Positions 42,749-54,105 of a DNA stretch of 64,000 nt are shown in pieces. The notes beneath the pieces were generated by a model. The model saw only the letters and a list, made by a program, of their open reading frames with translations, had not been told where the DNA came from and ran no database searches. The stretch is from Coffea arabica (taxonomy: Eukaryota; Streptophyta; Magnoliopsida; Gentianales; Rubiaceae), in the NCBI RefSeq assembly GCF_036785885.1, contig NC_092326.1, positions 40,200,287 to 40,264,286 of the forward strand. The letters run 5' to 3'. Numbering within the stretch: the first letter of the stretch is position 1; the number at the start of each line of letters is the position of its first letter. Both the position numbers and the translations under genes were made by a program.

Positions 42749-43350
42749 TTTATCCCCCAAACCCTCATAAAACCATCTCTACTTTCTTCATCAGCCGCAG
42801 GTTGAACTGGTAGGAGCATAATAGGCATCATCGGGTAATGCTATATTCACTCTTTTTTTTTTTTTGCGCCCTGTTTCATTGTTTCTTTATGCCTTTTCTG
42901 GTTAGTTTTTCGTTTGCAATGGAGCCCTTTCATTGGTTTTGTTCTTTTTCTTCGTTTCGTTCATCCAGCTAGATTTTAATATTTTCCAGAAATTCTTTTG
43001 CTTGGTTTTTTGTCAATTGATAAAAAGAGCATTGCTTTTTAAACGTAACAAATGGCTTTGGACGCTTCCTTGCATCCATTTGTTTGTGGTTCTTGAGAAC
43101 AATAAAAGGGCTAGCTCTTCTTCTCTGCAGTCTCTCTGTTTCTTTGATGCTTTCTCATTGTTTAGGATTTCTGCATGAATGAGTTGAAATAGTAAATCTT
43201 TTCCCTTCTCTGGAAGACCCTTGTTGTATTAAAGTTATCTTCTCTGAATAAGTACTTAATTAATATTTTTACAAATTTAGGTACCTACGTTTAAGTTAAG
43301 AATTTTGTTTAAGTTACGTTTAATATATGTTAGTATGGTAAATATGTAGG

Positions 43351-45181
43351 ATGGATGATTCTGGAGAGGAGGGGGAGGTAAAGGGATACTGTACTTCTCC
43401 AGGAGAAGAAGAATGTAAAAGTAAGGCCAGTTGGATTTTGAGCAAAGGACTGCAATTAGGGAAAACGATTCTGATTACAGGTGTTGTGATCTCGTCTGCA
43501 CCGGTGGTTCTTCCTCCCCTTGTGGTTGTGTCTGCTGTTGGATTCGCCGTTTCAGTCCCTGCTGGGGTTGTTGTCGCTAGTTATGCCTGCACTGAGAAGC
43601 TCATGAATAAGTTCTTGCCAATGCCAGCATCATCTCCGGAGTTGGAGATTGAAACTGGGCTTTTGGATAAAGCAGAAAAAGAAGAGTCAGAGTTTGGTGG
43701 AGAATTTCTTCCGGAAGAAGAGTTGGAAAAGCAAATAGCTGATCCAAAAGAAGTTGAAATGAGAACTGAATTTGGGGAGGATGGAAAGAAAGAGCAACAC
43801 GTAGAGGTGCATGAAGAGCTCAGGGAAGAAAAACTTTACAAAGATGAAAGTTTTAAAGAGAAGGGGTATGAAGAAGATGTTGGTGAATACTTGGAAGGGG
43901 AGGATGAGCGGTCGCTTGGAGGGCAAGATGTTAAAATTGAAGGTGTGGAGAAAATGGACAAAGAACCTTTGATTGAAGAACAAAAAGATGAGAAGCCATC
44001 AGCTGAGACAAAGAGAGTCGTGGTTGTAACTGTGCCAGAGAAGAAAAATGCTGACGATGTTACAAAGACAGATGAAGTAGTTATAATCGCTAGAGGAACT
44101 AGGAGTGAGATTAAAAGTGTGGAAATGGTGACCAGAAATGATGAAGACAAGGCATTAAGGCAGGGAACTACAGGTTTGCTGGAAAAGATCTGCGATAAGG
44201 GTGACATTGGTGAATCTGTCAAGAAAAATAAGAAGAAGAACAAGCATCACGGGAAGAAATCGCATGGAGTTGGAGGGAAAAAAGAACACAATCACGGGAA
44301 AACTACAATAGAGATGAATGAGAAATTTAACAAACAATTCAGTGAGAAAGGAGAGAAGACAATTGCAGATGCTAATAGGGGGTGCGCAGAAGCAACAGGT
44401 GAAGGTTCAAGTACAGAAAAGGTAGATGTAGATGATAGAAGCAGTGGCTTGGCATCTCACAGGCTGATTGGCGATCAAGGAACATTAGCCAATGGCAACC
44501 GTGCTGCAGAAAGCTGCAAAACTGAGGAGGTGGAACTGAAACCTGGAGCAGTCACTCAAGGAAGCAGAGTGGACTCTAATGTTTCTGATGAAAAGGAGGT
44601 CAATGCAATTGAATCAAATACAGAAACGAGAGAAACTGCTGGTAAGTGATTGTTCTTTGATTGTAATGTGACTTTTAGAATGTCACTACATGCTTTAGCT
44701 GGTCTTACTTCCCATTCTGCGGTTTGATTCTTTATATTTTTTTTCTCCAGAAAAGGGTGCTAAAGAAAAAAACTTGGATTTTGTGGAGAATCAACTGCAG
44801 GTGTTTCCCAAATCCAAGGAGGAGGCTCCAATTTCTTCGAATGAGGTCAGTAGTTTGACATGAGATCTTGTCTCCACTGTCATCAAGGTTAAATTGCAAT
44901 TTAGGAAATTGCTGCATTTTCTGCTCCTCCTGCTAATGTGCTTGATGCAATCTACTTTTGCGTAGATTTCTGCCAGGGAGGGGAAGATGTGGGAGCAGAT
45001 AAATGCAATGCGAATGATAGTTGGATACAAAGCAGCCCCTCAGTCATCCTGCATGGAGGAACTGAAGGCTTTATACATCTTCACTGGGGTTGAACCACCA
45101 TCATCTTTTGACAAGCCCTGTGACCTCAGAGAAGCTGAGGATAAACTTCACTTTCTCATGTCTATTGTAGGAGTCAAGTAG
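43351..45181 (+). CDS. Conserved plant protein of unknown function (533 aa), hydrophobic N-terminal segment and long charged tail
   Basis: Three exons fit cleanly: 43351-44641, 44751-44845 and 44966-45181, all with GT-AG introns and continuous frame. Residues 37-80 are hydrophobic and Pro/Val/Gly-rich (KTILITGVVISSAPVVLPPL onward), enough for a membrane hairpin or two short spans. Residues about 95-290 are highly charged (Glu/Lys), with a basic His/Lys cluster near 290-320. The last two exons encode a compact C-terminus (MWEQINAMRMIVGYKAA to FLMSIVGVK) that looks like the conserved domain. I recall similar plant proteins but no known function. Upstream fragments of this gene are duplicated behind DRP4 copies 1 and 2. 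The extra open frames on the opposite strand are by-products of its Glu/Lys-rich codons. Confidence 0.85.
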
Positions 45182-45669
45182 AATCCTCTACTGCTGTAGT
45201 GTTCCTGGAGAGTTTTTGTGGTTTCTTTCTTCTCGTGATTTGTACCTTTTTTTTTTCCCTTTCTTTTGAGTCACAGAACTTTTATTTGTCCTGCTTTTGG
45301 AGATTATTGTTCTGCTCTTTCCTTGTTGTGGCATTAGGCAGTTTAAGGGTCTCAATCATCAACTTTCTTGAAGCACAGTCATCCAGTTTTTGGTGCAAAA
45401 TACTACTGCTGATGCCAATTAAGCTGCCCTCGTAAAATTCAACATATATTTGTCATATGCAACTTTTTCAAAATTAAAACCAAATAGAACGGGTTCATGC
45501 TGGATGATAAATTTATTTCAACATATATTTGTCATATGCTTTTCTTCACTTTATAGGGTCATTGATTTTATTTTATAAAAAAAAAAAGCCTTCTCTCTAC
45601 GGTGGCCTCCCCATATGGTTGCCTTCCAATTATGAGCCTCGTTTCATTGACTTTAGAATTTAGAAATAG
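45182..45669. other. 3' flank of the 43351 gene
   Basis: Probably its 3' UTR, followed by AT-rich spacer. CAACATATATTTGTCATATGC occurs twice (about 45440 and 45520). No gene is seen. Confidence 0.4.
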
Positions 45670-46010
45670 TATGCTTCGAGTTTAGCCGCTCTAATGTTGA
45701 ACCTTATTTGATTATTTTAATAAGTTTAAAATTTTATTCAAATTTAATTTATTTATTTACTGAATTGAATTCGAATTGGCCTTTTATCGAGCTGACTTCA
45801 GTCGAGTTTAAATAGCTTGAAATTTTACATATAAAATTTAATTTTATACTAATCGAACCAAATTCAAGCTGAGTTTTGCTGAGTTTTGAAAATTTATTGA
45901 ATATAAAACGCTATTTAAATTTGATTTAACCAATTAGCAAATTAAGTTCAAATGAACTCTTACAAAGTGAAGTTTGATTCGAATATCGAGTAGTTTGATT
46001 GATCTTTCCA
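45670..46010. repeat. Degraded CTCGAG/GTCGAG-type element
   Basis: Scattered ATCGAGCTGACTTCAGTCGAG, AATCGAACCAAATTC and TCGAATATCGAGTAG strings around an AT-rich core resemble the elements at 13150 and 41845. The limits are rough. Confidence 0.35.
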
Positions 46011-46346
46011 AAAATAAATCTCGTTCATAATCCCATCCATAAGCATTTCGAATAACTTGGATAGAATTTTCCCGTTAACGGAAGAATTTTGTTTTATCTT
46101 TTCCATTTCTTTTTTTTTGTGTCATCAACAAATGGCTCCGTATGGACTTTAATGGAGTGAGGGAAGGAGACTCTTATGTTTTTCTACATGCCTTGCTTTG
46201 TGATGAGTGTAGTTTAATCTAGTAATACTAATTCAGTTTTTTATTATTAACAAAATGTTTAATTTCTTTGCTCATGGCATCAAATCTTGTCCAATAATAA
46301 GGGAAAAAAAGTGGAGATTTGACTAAGCATACACCAAATGCTAAGG

Positions 46347-46993
46347 TTCCGTTTGATAAAACTGAATCTGAATTCTGAATTTTGAAATCTGAATCTGAAA
46401 CAATTAATTTGTTGAATTTTACGCACTGAAAAGAAATATATGAATGTCTGGATTTTAATGCTAAACCTATTTATATTGTTTGATAAACATTTATAACTGA
46501 ATGCTTAATAAGTTAAATTTGACAATTTTACCCTTATTTCTTTTCATCCAAAAAAGAAATAGAACCTATGATTTAATTAGCTAAAAATGTTAGGTATGAA
46601 AATAACAATATTTATTTTTAAATCAAATTAATATAAAACATGAATTATATTATATGAGGAGTATGGAAAAGAAGTGAAAGTCATTCAAAAGGGAGAAAAG
46701 AGAAATAGAAAATCATTAGATAGAGAATATTAGGTTGTTTAATTATATAAGAATTTTGAACATAATTAATAAATAAGGGTAGATTTGGTAGATAATATAA
46801 GGTAATTGAAGTAATTCCATTAATTCTTATTAGAATTAAGCAATTAGTTAGGATTCTTGTATTGAAAAAAACACACACAAGTTCAGTACTACTTAACAAA
46901 TTCAGCAAATAAATTTTTATTTATCAAACACTCAAAACATTTGAATGTCTGAAAAAGTTCAGATTCAGCACTTTTTATATTATCAAACAGACC
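46347..46993. mobile_element. MITE with TTTGATAA termini (hAT-like)
   Basis: The left end TTCCGTTTGATAAAACTGAATCTGA and the right end (reverse complement) GGTCTGTTTGATAATATAAAAAGTGCTGAATCTGA are inverted repeats. CTAAGG lies on both sides (46341-46346, 46994-46999) as a possible target duplication. It is about 647 bp. The class is inferred from the GTTTGATAA terminus common in plant hAT-type MITEs, although 8 bp would be expected. Confidence 0.6.
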
Positions 46994-47313
46994 CTAAGGC
47001 CAAAATCTCCCTTAAAAAACCAATTTTTCTCCAAAATTTTTTATATTTTCTATAAACGCATCTTTCGTTCATTCTTTTACTTTGTATATATTAAATCAAT
47101 ATGTATTTTTACAAAAACTTCAGAAAATACAAATTTCTTTTCTCCATTTTCTGTTGTCCTTAAAGAAAAAAAAAACACAACTGTCATGAGGAGAAAACTG
47201 GCGGGATGAGTAAAGGGCAAAGGCTCAAGGCCTCGGCGGAGAAGAGACGGAATCCCCTATCCTTACAGAATCAACTTCTGCGCGTTGACTCCATATAGCT
47301 ACGCGCGCGCGCG

Positions 47314-47354
<41 letters not shown>

Positions 47355-47500
47355 TTAGAAAGGAAAAAGAGAAGCAGGAGAGTGAGAGACAGAGTAAGAG
47401 TCGGCGAAAGATATGAATGGGAGTGGATCACAACAGAATTATTCTTCATATATTTATTAACTACTCCTGTCACTTGTAATTTGGGGAAATTGTGAATTGA
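46994..47500. other. Upstream region of the 47501 gene, with microsatellite
   Basis: It contains a compound GC/CA/TA microsatellite at 47301-47356. The rest is A/T-rich and probably promoter and leader of the 47501 gene. A minus-strand open frame across the microsatellite is an artefact. Confidence 0.5.
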
Positions 47501-49451
47501 ATGAGAAAGCCGCCTACTTTACTTTCGCTAACTATAGATATAGCTCTTCTTAACCTTTCCCACATCTCCGATCTCTCCTTTTTGCCTGACCACGTTCTCC
47601 TTGAACTCTTTCTGGTTAGTACTGTTCTTCTCGCCCCTACCTCCCAATTTCTTTTCTACCAATTTCTCTTGATTATTGTCATTATTTTTGTGTTGATATT
47701 TTCTGGGTTCTGGATTGATTTTGGTTTTCACGCGGGTTCTTGATATTTTCCTTGATGGGTTCCGTTGTACTTTGTCTAACTTGCCCTTGATGGGATCTGC
47801 GATCTTTTTACTGTGTAGCCTTCAGTAATAGTAACTTTTTGTTCTCTGTACTATTCGATGTGTTTCCTTTTTTGCAATTAGTTTGAATCAGATGTTAATT
47901 AGATACATTGCTGGTTTAAAGATTGAAGAAGTTTTATAAGGGCCAAGGGAATAGTAACCTTAGAAATGGCCGATCGAGAATCCCCTGATCGGTTCTCTAG
48001 TGGATTGGATGAATATTTGATTAGTTTGAGATGTGATTCAAGTGGCATATACTGTTGCTCTAACTTTCTTGTTGCAATTTATGTTTGTGCTACATGATTT
48101 ACTAGAAAAAAAAAATTTGGAAGTTGTCATCTAAAGTAGATATGGATAAATTCAAAGATTGAAAAGAAAAAGGAAATGTTATTTTTTGGAGTGACGAATT
48201 GTCGAAAAGCTGTAGAACAAGTTTTAGTTCTGAGCGTTAATCAGTAAAAGATGCAGGATTGCAAATGGTTATTTTTAGTTTTTTCATCTTTTACGACATT
48301 TTGGTTCAAATTGTTTGAAGTGGGTAAGAAAGCTGTAGTTACAAAATGTGAATGGTTGGCGTGGGTTTTTGCATAATCTAAGGATGAGAATTAGTAATGG
48401 CTTGAAGGTAGCCACTTTTGAGAAGGCTGCTCATTGTTGTGTTTGGATAACCTTAATCTGAATGATGTTTTTCTATGGCTTCTTTTGTTATATTGTTGAC
48501 TTAGAAAGTCTGCTAACTAAGTCTTGTGGTAATTTTAAATATGGTGCCATTTGTTTCTTCTTTCTACTATTGTTGCATAAAAATGGATGTCTCTTGGTTG
48601 TGTTGTATTTTTTAAGGTTTGAGCTAAATTTTAGGCCTTAGAATCATTTATTTTTGAACTCAGTTGAATAAAGCTTGGGGCAAGTTCAATGAATGCCTGT
48701 TAGGATGGCTTGATGCGACTTAGGTGCCCCCGTTGTTCATTAAGCTTCTTTATAACCCACTCTTTTGCTCTGTTTTGGTTTTCTGTGGGTTGAAAGTTGA
48801 TAATTGTCTGCCTCTTCCTATCTTGTACATCAACAAAATAAATATAATTTGCTAATTACTCAATTACCTTGAAGTTTGTTATGCTGGTTCTGATGTTCTT
48901 ACCTACGTTCCAACTTCCAAATGCTCAAATAGAAAGCAGAATTGAAATTGGCAGGTCTGTCATTTACTGGGTTCAAGTTGATTTGAAATATTGTTTTCAT
49001 TTGCACAATGGTTGTCTATTTTTCTTTTCATTTTCAGTAAAGTCTTCTCTTGAATGTTCATTGTTAATCCTTATTAAGGGATGACTGGAGCACTGAAACC
49101 ATTGAAGCAAATTAATCATCTAGATTTTCAGATGTATTTTTACGGTAGCTCTTGTGTGAGCTGTTTAGATGATTCCAACTCATGAGTTTGATTTTTAATA
49201 TCCTTCTACTGATGATGATTTTAATTGGCAGAGAACTTTAAGAGCAGGGAAACTAACTGAGAAGATCTTGAAACTGTTTGTGGCTACTGGCAAAGACGAG
49301 ATACTTTCTTTGATCAGTGAACTTAATATTCAACTTATTCTAACTCCTGTACTTCCCACCAGTAAGTCATTAAATATATAAATGTTCTATACAAAATCAA
49401 CTTGCTGTGTCTGACTTTTCATGTCAATCAGGATGCTCTGAGAAATTTTGA
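47501..49451 (+). CDS. Small conserved plant protein (87 aa), F-box-like start
   Basis: Three exons join in frame with GT-AG introns: 47501-47614, 49232-49361 and 49432-49451. The product begins MRKPPTLLSLTIDIALLNLS, has LPDHVLLELF, a leucine-rich motif like the first half of an F-box, then a helical part (RTLRAGKLTEKILKLFVATG), and ends PTRCSEKF. I believe close relatives exist in other plants but know of no function. If the F-box-like part is real it could bind an SKP1-type partner, which is inference. The first intron is 1.6 kb. The stop is only 106 nt before the ATG of the RGP gene, so the two may share a transcript. Confidence 0.75.
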
Positions 49452-49557
49452 CGCTATCTGGCATTCCTAAAGCACGCTCATCATACTTGACTTGAAATAG
49501 CTAGCTATACTCGAGAGAACAAAATCTTTTTCTGCTGCTGCTTTAAACTCCCATAAG

Positions 49558-50622
49558 ATGGCTCAAGTCAACATTAGAGATGATGAGGTGGACATTGTGA
49601 TAGGCGCTCTCCACTTAGATCTTACTTCATTTATGGAAGATTGGAGAGCAGTCTTTTCTCGGTTCCACCTGATAATTGTCCAGGATCCTGACCTCAAAGG
49701 AGACCTTAAAATTCCTGGAGGATTTAGTTTTGATGTTTATATGAAGTCCGATATAGAGAGCGTTGTTGGGTCTTCTTCAAGTTCTGTTGTTTTCTCCGGC
49801 TATTCATGTCGGTATTTTGGCTATCTTGTGTCCCACAAAAAATACATAATTTCGATTGATGATGACTGCATCCCAGCTAAGGATGATAAGGGTGAATTGA
49901 TAGATGCAGTTGCACAGCATATCACCAACCTTATGACACCTGCCACTCCTTTTTTCTTCAATACACTTTATGATCCTTTTCGCAAAGGAACAGATTTTGT
50001 CCGTGGATACCCGTTCAGCTTGCGAAGTGGGGTTCAATGTGGTCTATCATGTGGACTTTGGCTTAACTTAGCAGACTATGATGCTCCCACACAGGCCCTC
50101 AAGCCAGGGCAGAGGAATTCTAGATTTGTTGACGCTGTTCTCACAGTTCCAGCAAGGGCAATGTTACCCGTAAGTGGAATCAACATAGGTTTTGATCGTG
50201 AGTTAGTTGGACCAGCTATGGTCCCAGCTTTCAGGTTGGCAAAGGAAGGAAAATTCAGATGGGAAACAGTGGAAGATATATGGAGTGGGATGTGTGTAAA
50301 GGTAATATGTGATCATTTGGGATATGGTGTGAAAAGTGGGCTTCCATATGTTTGGAGAAATGAACGAGGAAACGCAGTTGAGAGTTTGAAGAAAGAGTGG
50401 GAGGGAGTAAAGCTTATGGAAGAAGTGGTTCCGTTCTTTCAATCGATGAGATTGTCTCAAGGAGCAGTTACAGCAGAAGATTGTGTCATTGAGATGGCTG
50501 CAGCAGTGAAGGAGCGACTGGAGCCTTTGGATCCTGTGTTTGCTCGGGCCTCTGAAGCAATGGTGGAGTGGGTCAAGCTCTGGAAAGTAGTTACATCTCG
50601 CTTGTCCAACTCTGCTGCTTGA
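49558..50622 (+). CDS. RGP5: Reversibly glycosylated polypeptide / UDP-arabinopyranose mutase family, RGP5-like
   Basis: A 354-residue protein of the plant RGP/UAM family, which interconverts UDP-arabinopyranose and UDP-arabinofuranose at the Golgi/cytosol face for cell-wall synthesis. It starts MAQVNIRDDEVDIVIGALHLDL. The metal-binding DDD is at 101-103 (SIDDDCIPAKD). FVRGYPFSLRSG at 147-158 has both conserved Arg, one of which is the autoglycosylation site in the family. Late family blocks are GINIGFDRELVGPA and VWRNERG. Sequence features fit the divergent RGP5 branch, for which I recall that mutase activity was not shown in Arabidopsis. The ORF has no intron. It begins close behind the 87-aa gene, with no clear TATA box between. 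Confidence 0.92.
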   Translation: MAQVNIRDDEVDIVIGALHLDLTSFMEDWRAVFSRFHLIIVQDPDLKGDLKIPGGFSFDVYMKSDIESVVGSSSSSVVFSGYSCRYFGYLVSHKKYIISIDDDCIPAKDDKGELIDAVAQHITNLMTPATPFFFNTLYDPFRKGTDFVRGYPFSLRSGVQCGLSCGLWLNLADYDAPTQALKPGQRNSRFVDAVLTVPARAMLPVSGINIGFDRELVGPAMVPAFRLAKEGKFRWETVEDIWSGMCVKVICDHLGYGVKSGLPYVWRNERGNAVESLKKEWEGVKLMEEVVPFFQSMRLSQGAVTAEDCVIEMAAAVKERLEPLDPVFARASEAMVEWVKLWKVVTSRLSNSAA

Positions 50623-51192
50623 AAGTTGTGATCCTTGTATCTTGTCTTCCTTCCCGTCTGCTGCCACACCCACCCTTTAACCCCGATTGGTGCCCTTCAT
50701 GCTCTAATACAATATTTTACTATCTGCGACTATGATGACTTTATTACTGCTCACCGTTTGGAGAAATAATAGAGATATTACTTATACATCAATGAGCTCT
50801 TATGACCCTTTTGTAGTTTATTGCCTTGTGATGATTATGAGGAGGTACTTTTGTTTGCTCATATTGTTAGACATTGATGGCTGATTCCCTTGTCTAATGA
50901 CTAAAGATGGTTGAAATATGAATTGTACTTTCTTGAATGTATTTGTTGTTTGGTGCTTCCATAAAATGTTGTGCAGGGCGGACACGAAGATTGGTAGATC
51001 ACAGTTTCTGTTTTTCTAAAGAATGGCAATTGATTACTGCACGACCACATTGCTTCGCAGCCCGTAGGGAAATGCCTTCTTGCATCTGCGTACGTACAAG
51101 TAAATGCAATGTTTTATCCTTTGAGAGTGTCTTCTTGATGGTTTATTTGGTTCATTTCATCTCGTTAAAGAAGCTAATGGAAGTGTGGGCAA
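50623..51192. other. 3' flank of the RGP gene
   Basis: 3' UTR and spacer. TTGTGCAGGGCGGACACGAAG (about 50968) looks like a splice acceptor of a 3'-UTR exon but leads to no coding sequence. No poly-A stretch follows the RGP stop. Confidence 0.45.
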
Positions 51193-51211
51193 TAAGAAAC
51201 ATAGGTTGCCA

Positions 51212-52272
51212 AATGGAAGAATCTATGGCACCAAAAGGTAAAGGCCAAGCTGAAACACTTCATGTGGAAATGTTTGCAAAATTGTTTACCAACCAATGAA
51301 GTAATTTTTAAAAGGATAGGAAAAGGAGAGGGAAGGTGTAGCTGCTGCGGAGAAGGAATAGAAACCATCGAACATTTACTCTTTTATTGTGTGAATGCGA
51401 TAGATGTTTGGAAAATGGCACCGGTAAGGTGGGATGGATTAGAGGACAAACAGCATAATCTATGGATATGGTGGGAAAAAGCTACTCAATCTACTTCAAA
51501 GGACTTTGGACCTGACAGAGTGAGCTTCACCATCAATATTTTTTGGCAAATCTAGAAAGCACGAAACAGAAGAGTCTTTGAAAATGAATACCAGAACCCA
51601 CCCAAAATTATCTCAAAAGCACAAGAGGAATGGATGGAATATGAGCAGGCAAGGGAGGAAGAAAAGGAGAAGAGTGCAATTGCCATCATCAGTGAGCATC
51701 AGACACGAAGAGAAACAGCAAGGGAAGATGAGGTTTGCCTGTTCACAGATGCTGCGATATCAGCAAAAATGATAAGGACGGGTCAAGGAATTGTTGCAAG
51801 AAATTGGAACGGAAAGATCATGAAAGCAAAACCAATAGTCAACCAATATAAGGGGGAACCAAGTAAGGAAGAGGCTCTGGCAATTAGGAATGCAATGCTG
51901 ATGGCTAAACAGGTAGGATGGACTAAAATTATAATCCATTCGGATAGCAAATCAGTAATAGACCAGATAAATAGAAGCAATGAGTATGAAGTTAGCATTG
52001 CAACTATTCTGGAAGATGTGCAGGATTTTACAACACATTTTGAAAGTTGTAGGTTTGTGTTTATACCTAGAACAGAAAATGAAATCAGCCATGCTCTAAC
52101 TCAATTTGCTGTCAAGCTAGTGCATGATATTGAATGGGAACAAGATTTCCTAGTTTGGCTGATGGATTTAGTGAGGAAGGAAATGAGGGTAGTAGCCCCT
52201 TTTTGTATTTAAATCTTGTATTGTCAAAGGATAATCATATATATAACTGTTATCGTTTGTGGAAACAAAAAG
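51212..52272 (+). mobile_element. 5'-truncated LINE (non-LTR retrotransposon) with 19-bp target duplication
   Basis: The insertion is bounded by TAAGAAACATAGGTTGCCA at 51193-51211 and 52273-52291. It encodes the 3' end of a plant LINE ORF2: first a zinc-knuckle reverse-transcriptase-associated segment (CSCCGEGIETIEHLLFYC, zf-RVT type; 51262-51552), then after one stop (51553) an RNase H-like domain (51634-52209). The latter has FTDAAI, EALAIRNAMLMA, HSDSKSVIDQIN and IPRTENEISHALTQFA. It is followed by a short tail ending AAACAAAAAG. The reverse transcriptase and endonuclease parts are absent, so it cannot move by itself. A second copy of the tail is at 22840-23127. Confidence 0.9.
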
Positions 52273-52291
52273 TAAGAAACATAGGTTGCCA

Positions 52292-53340
52292 GTACGACAA
52301 AGGAATATGTTAAGCAGATCCCTGTGTCGTCATTTAGATTTTTCACAATATAATTGGGAAATAATTATCTATTTCATCCGAACAATGTATCCTTTTTTTT
52401 TTTGGAGATGAGTGAAAGGTTTTTTATTCAGGACCACTCGTTGGGTTTGGGTTTTATTTCGGGATAAAACCTAAGCCAAACACACCACCTATTCACAATC
52501 TCTCTCACCTTACTATCCAACTCAAACTCTTCCTCGTCTGTATAATGTATTTGCGATTTTTGTTAGTGATAAAATCAACATTTCAGAGAAGATTTTTATT
52601 TGGAAAGCGAAAAACGAGTAAAAATAAATGTGAAAGTAACACGTAAATGATAAATTCTTGAACGCACTCGTGGAATTATCTTTTTTCTGTTCTCCCTTAA
52701 AAGGGCATCTTCTATACCCCAATTCCACTACCCCAAAAGGGAAGGAAATCTTAAGAAAATATTTTCTTGTTGGTTGAATTGTGAAGTTGGATTCCCTGCT
52801 GGATATAACCTTTTATTCTGCCTAAAATATGCAGGTTTAATTTAGACAGCATTGAACGTAGATGACTGGTTTTGAATACAAATATGCTGTAGTTTTTACA
52901 TGTTCGAGGGGAAAGTGAAATTAATTTGAGAACGTGTCCAAATGTAAGAGGAGTGTGAATGTATATTCAGATGTATTAGATACGTTCGAAACATCTGATA
53001 TAAATATACTTTTAAAACTTCGGGTTGATTCGATGTTCGAGATTATTCTATATTCAATAAGAATATGTATTTAGATGCTGAATTATGTATAATTTAAATA
53101 TGTTAACAAATATTATATCACTTCACACATGTTATATCCTGTATGCATATCCTACAAGGTATCAAACAGAACCTGCTTCCGCAAATTTTCATCTGTCACC
53201 CAAAATTCCAGATGTCAAATGCCGGTCATCAATTTTCAAGCTTGATTTCCATGACTTTGTACGTCGAGCTACACAGGATGTACAGACATACACACAGCTT
53301 GTACGTTTTTGTCAAGAAAATATGGCCAATTATTATGGTT
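52292..53340. other. Intergenic, nothing recognised
   Basis: AT-rich spacer with a T-run at 52391-52401. No gene or clear element is seen. Confidence 0.4.
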
Positions 53341-54064
53341 TTAATAACACTTTGGCCCCCTAATCTTTGAGAAAATCACATCTTATCACCGTCAACCTTA
53401 AAAATATACACTTCACCACCTATGAAGACTAATCAACCTTGAAAATCTAAACTCCATAACGACAAGTGAGTGTTCTGACTATATTGCCCATTTGTTGTTG
53501 AATTATTTATAGTTTATAATTATTGCCCTTCGTTTGCAAAAAATGGTGAAGTTTGATTAATCTCTATTTTCCTCCTCTCAGTTTAATAATAAGACGTATT
53601 AGTCATTTTTAATAATTTTTGTTAAGTATTTAATGTTGTACTAATTTGATAAATAAAAATAAAAAGATGTTATATTAAGTCTTCATAAACTAATATAATA
53701 AAGATTATTTTTTAAAGAATAAGAAGTTTAAGATTACCTTATTCTTTCAAAATTTTGCTGACTAAATTTATTGTTATTGCTTTGGTTCTTGTCCTTATTG
53801 TTTGATTTAAACTCCAATCAACTGAACAAAGTATATGCAAAAGTGAACATTAGTCCAACAAAAAATTTTATCATAAAAAACTAAATGTAATTTTTTTTAG
53901 TTTTTATCAATTTAATATTTTTTGTATAGTAGATATTACAGAGAAAGTATATATTTGTTAGCAATAAAATACAAATAATAGTAAGTTATAAATAATCTCA
54001 CAAATAAGAGGACATTAATGTCATTGCACTTACTTTTTATGCATTGTAAACCTTGACTAGTTTT

Positions 54065-54105
<41 letters not shown>

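Noticed and set aside
43687-44337. Several minus-strand open frames within the 43351 gene
   Set aside because: They mirror the Glu/Lys-rich coding strand as Phe/Leu/Ser-rich peptides. The + strand model has consistent splicing and a conserved end.
47225-47473. Minus-strand open frame across the GC/TA microsatellite
   Set aside because: The peptide is mostly a simple Ile-Tyr repeat from the microsatellite.
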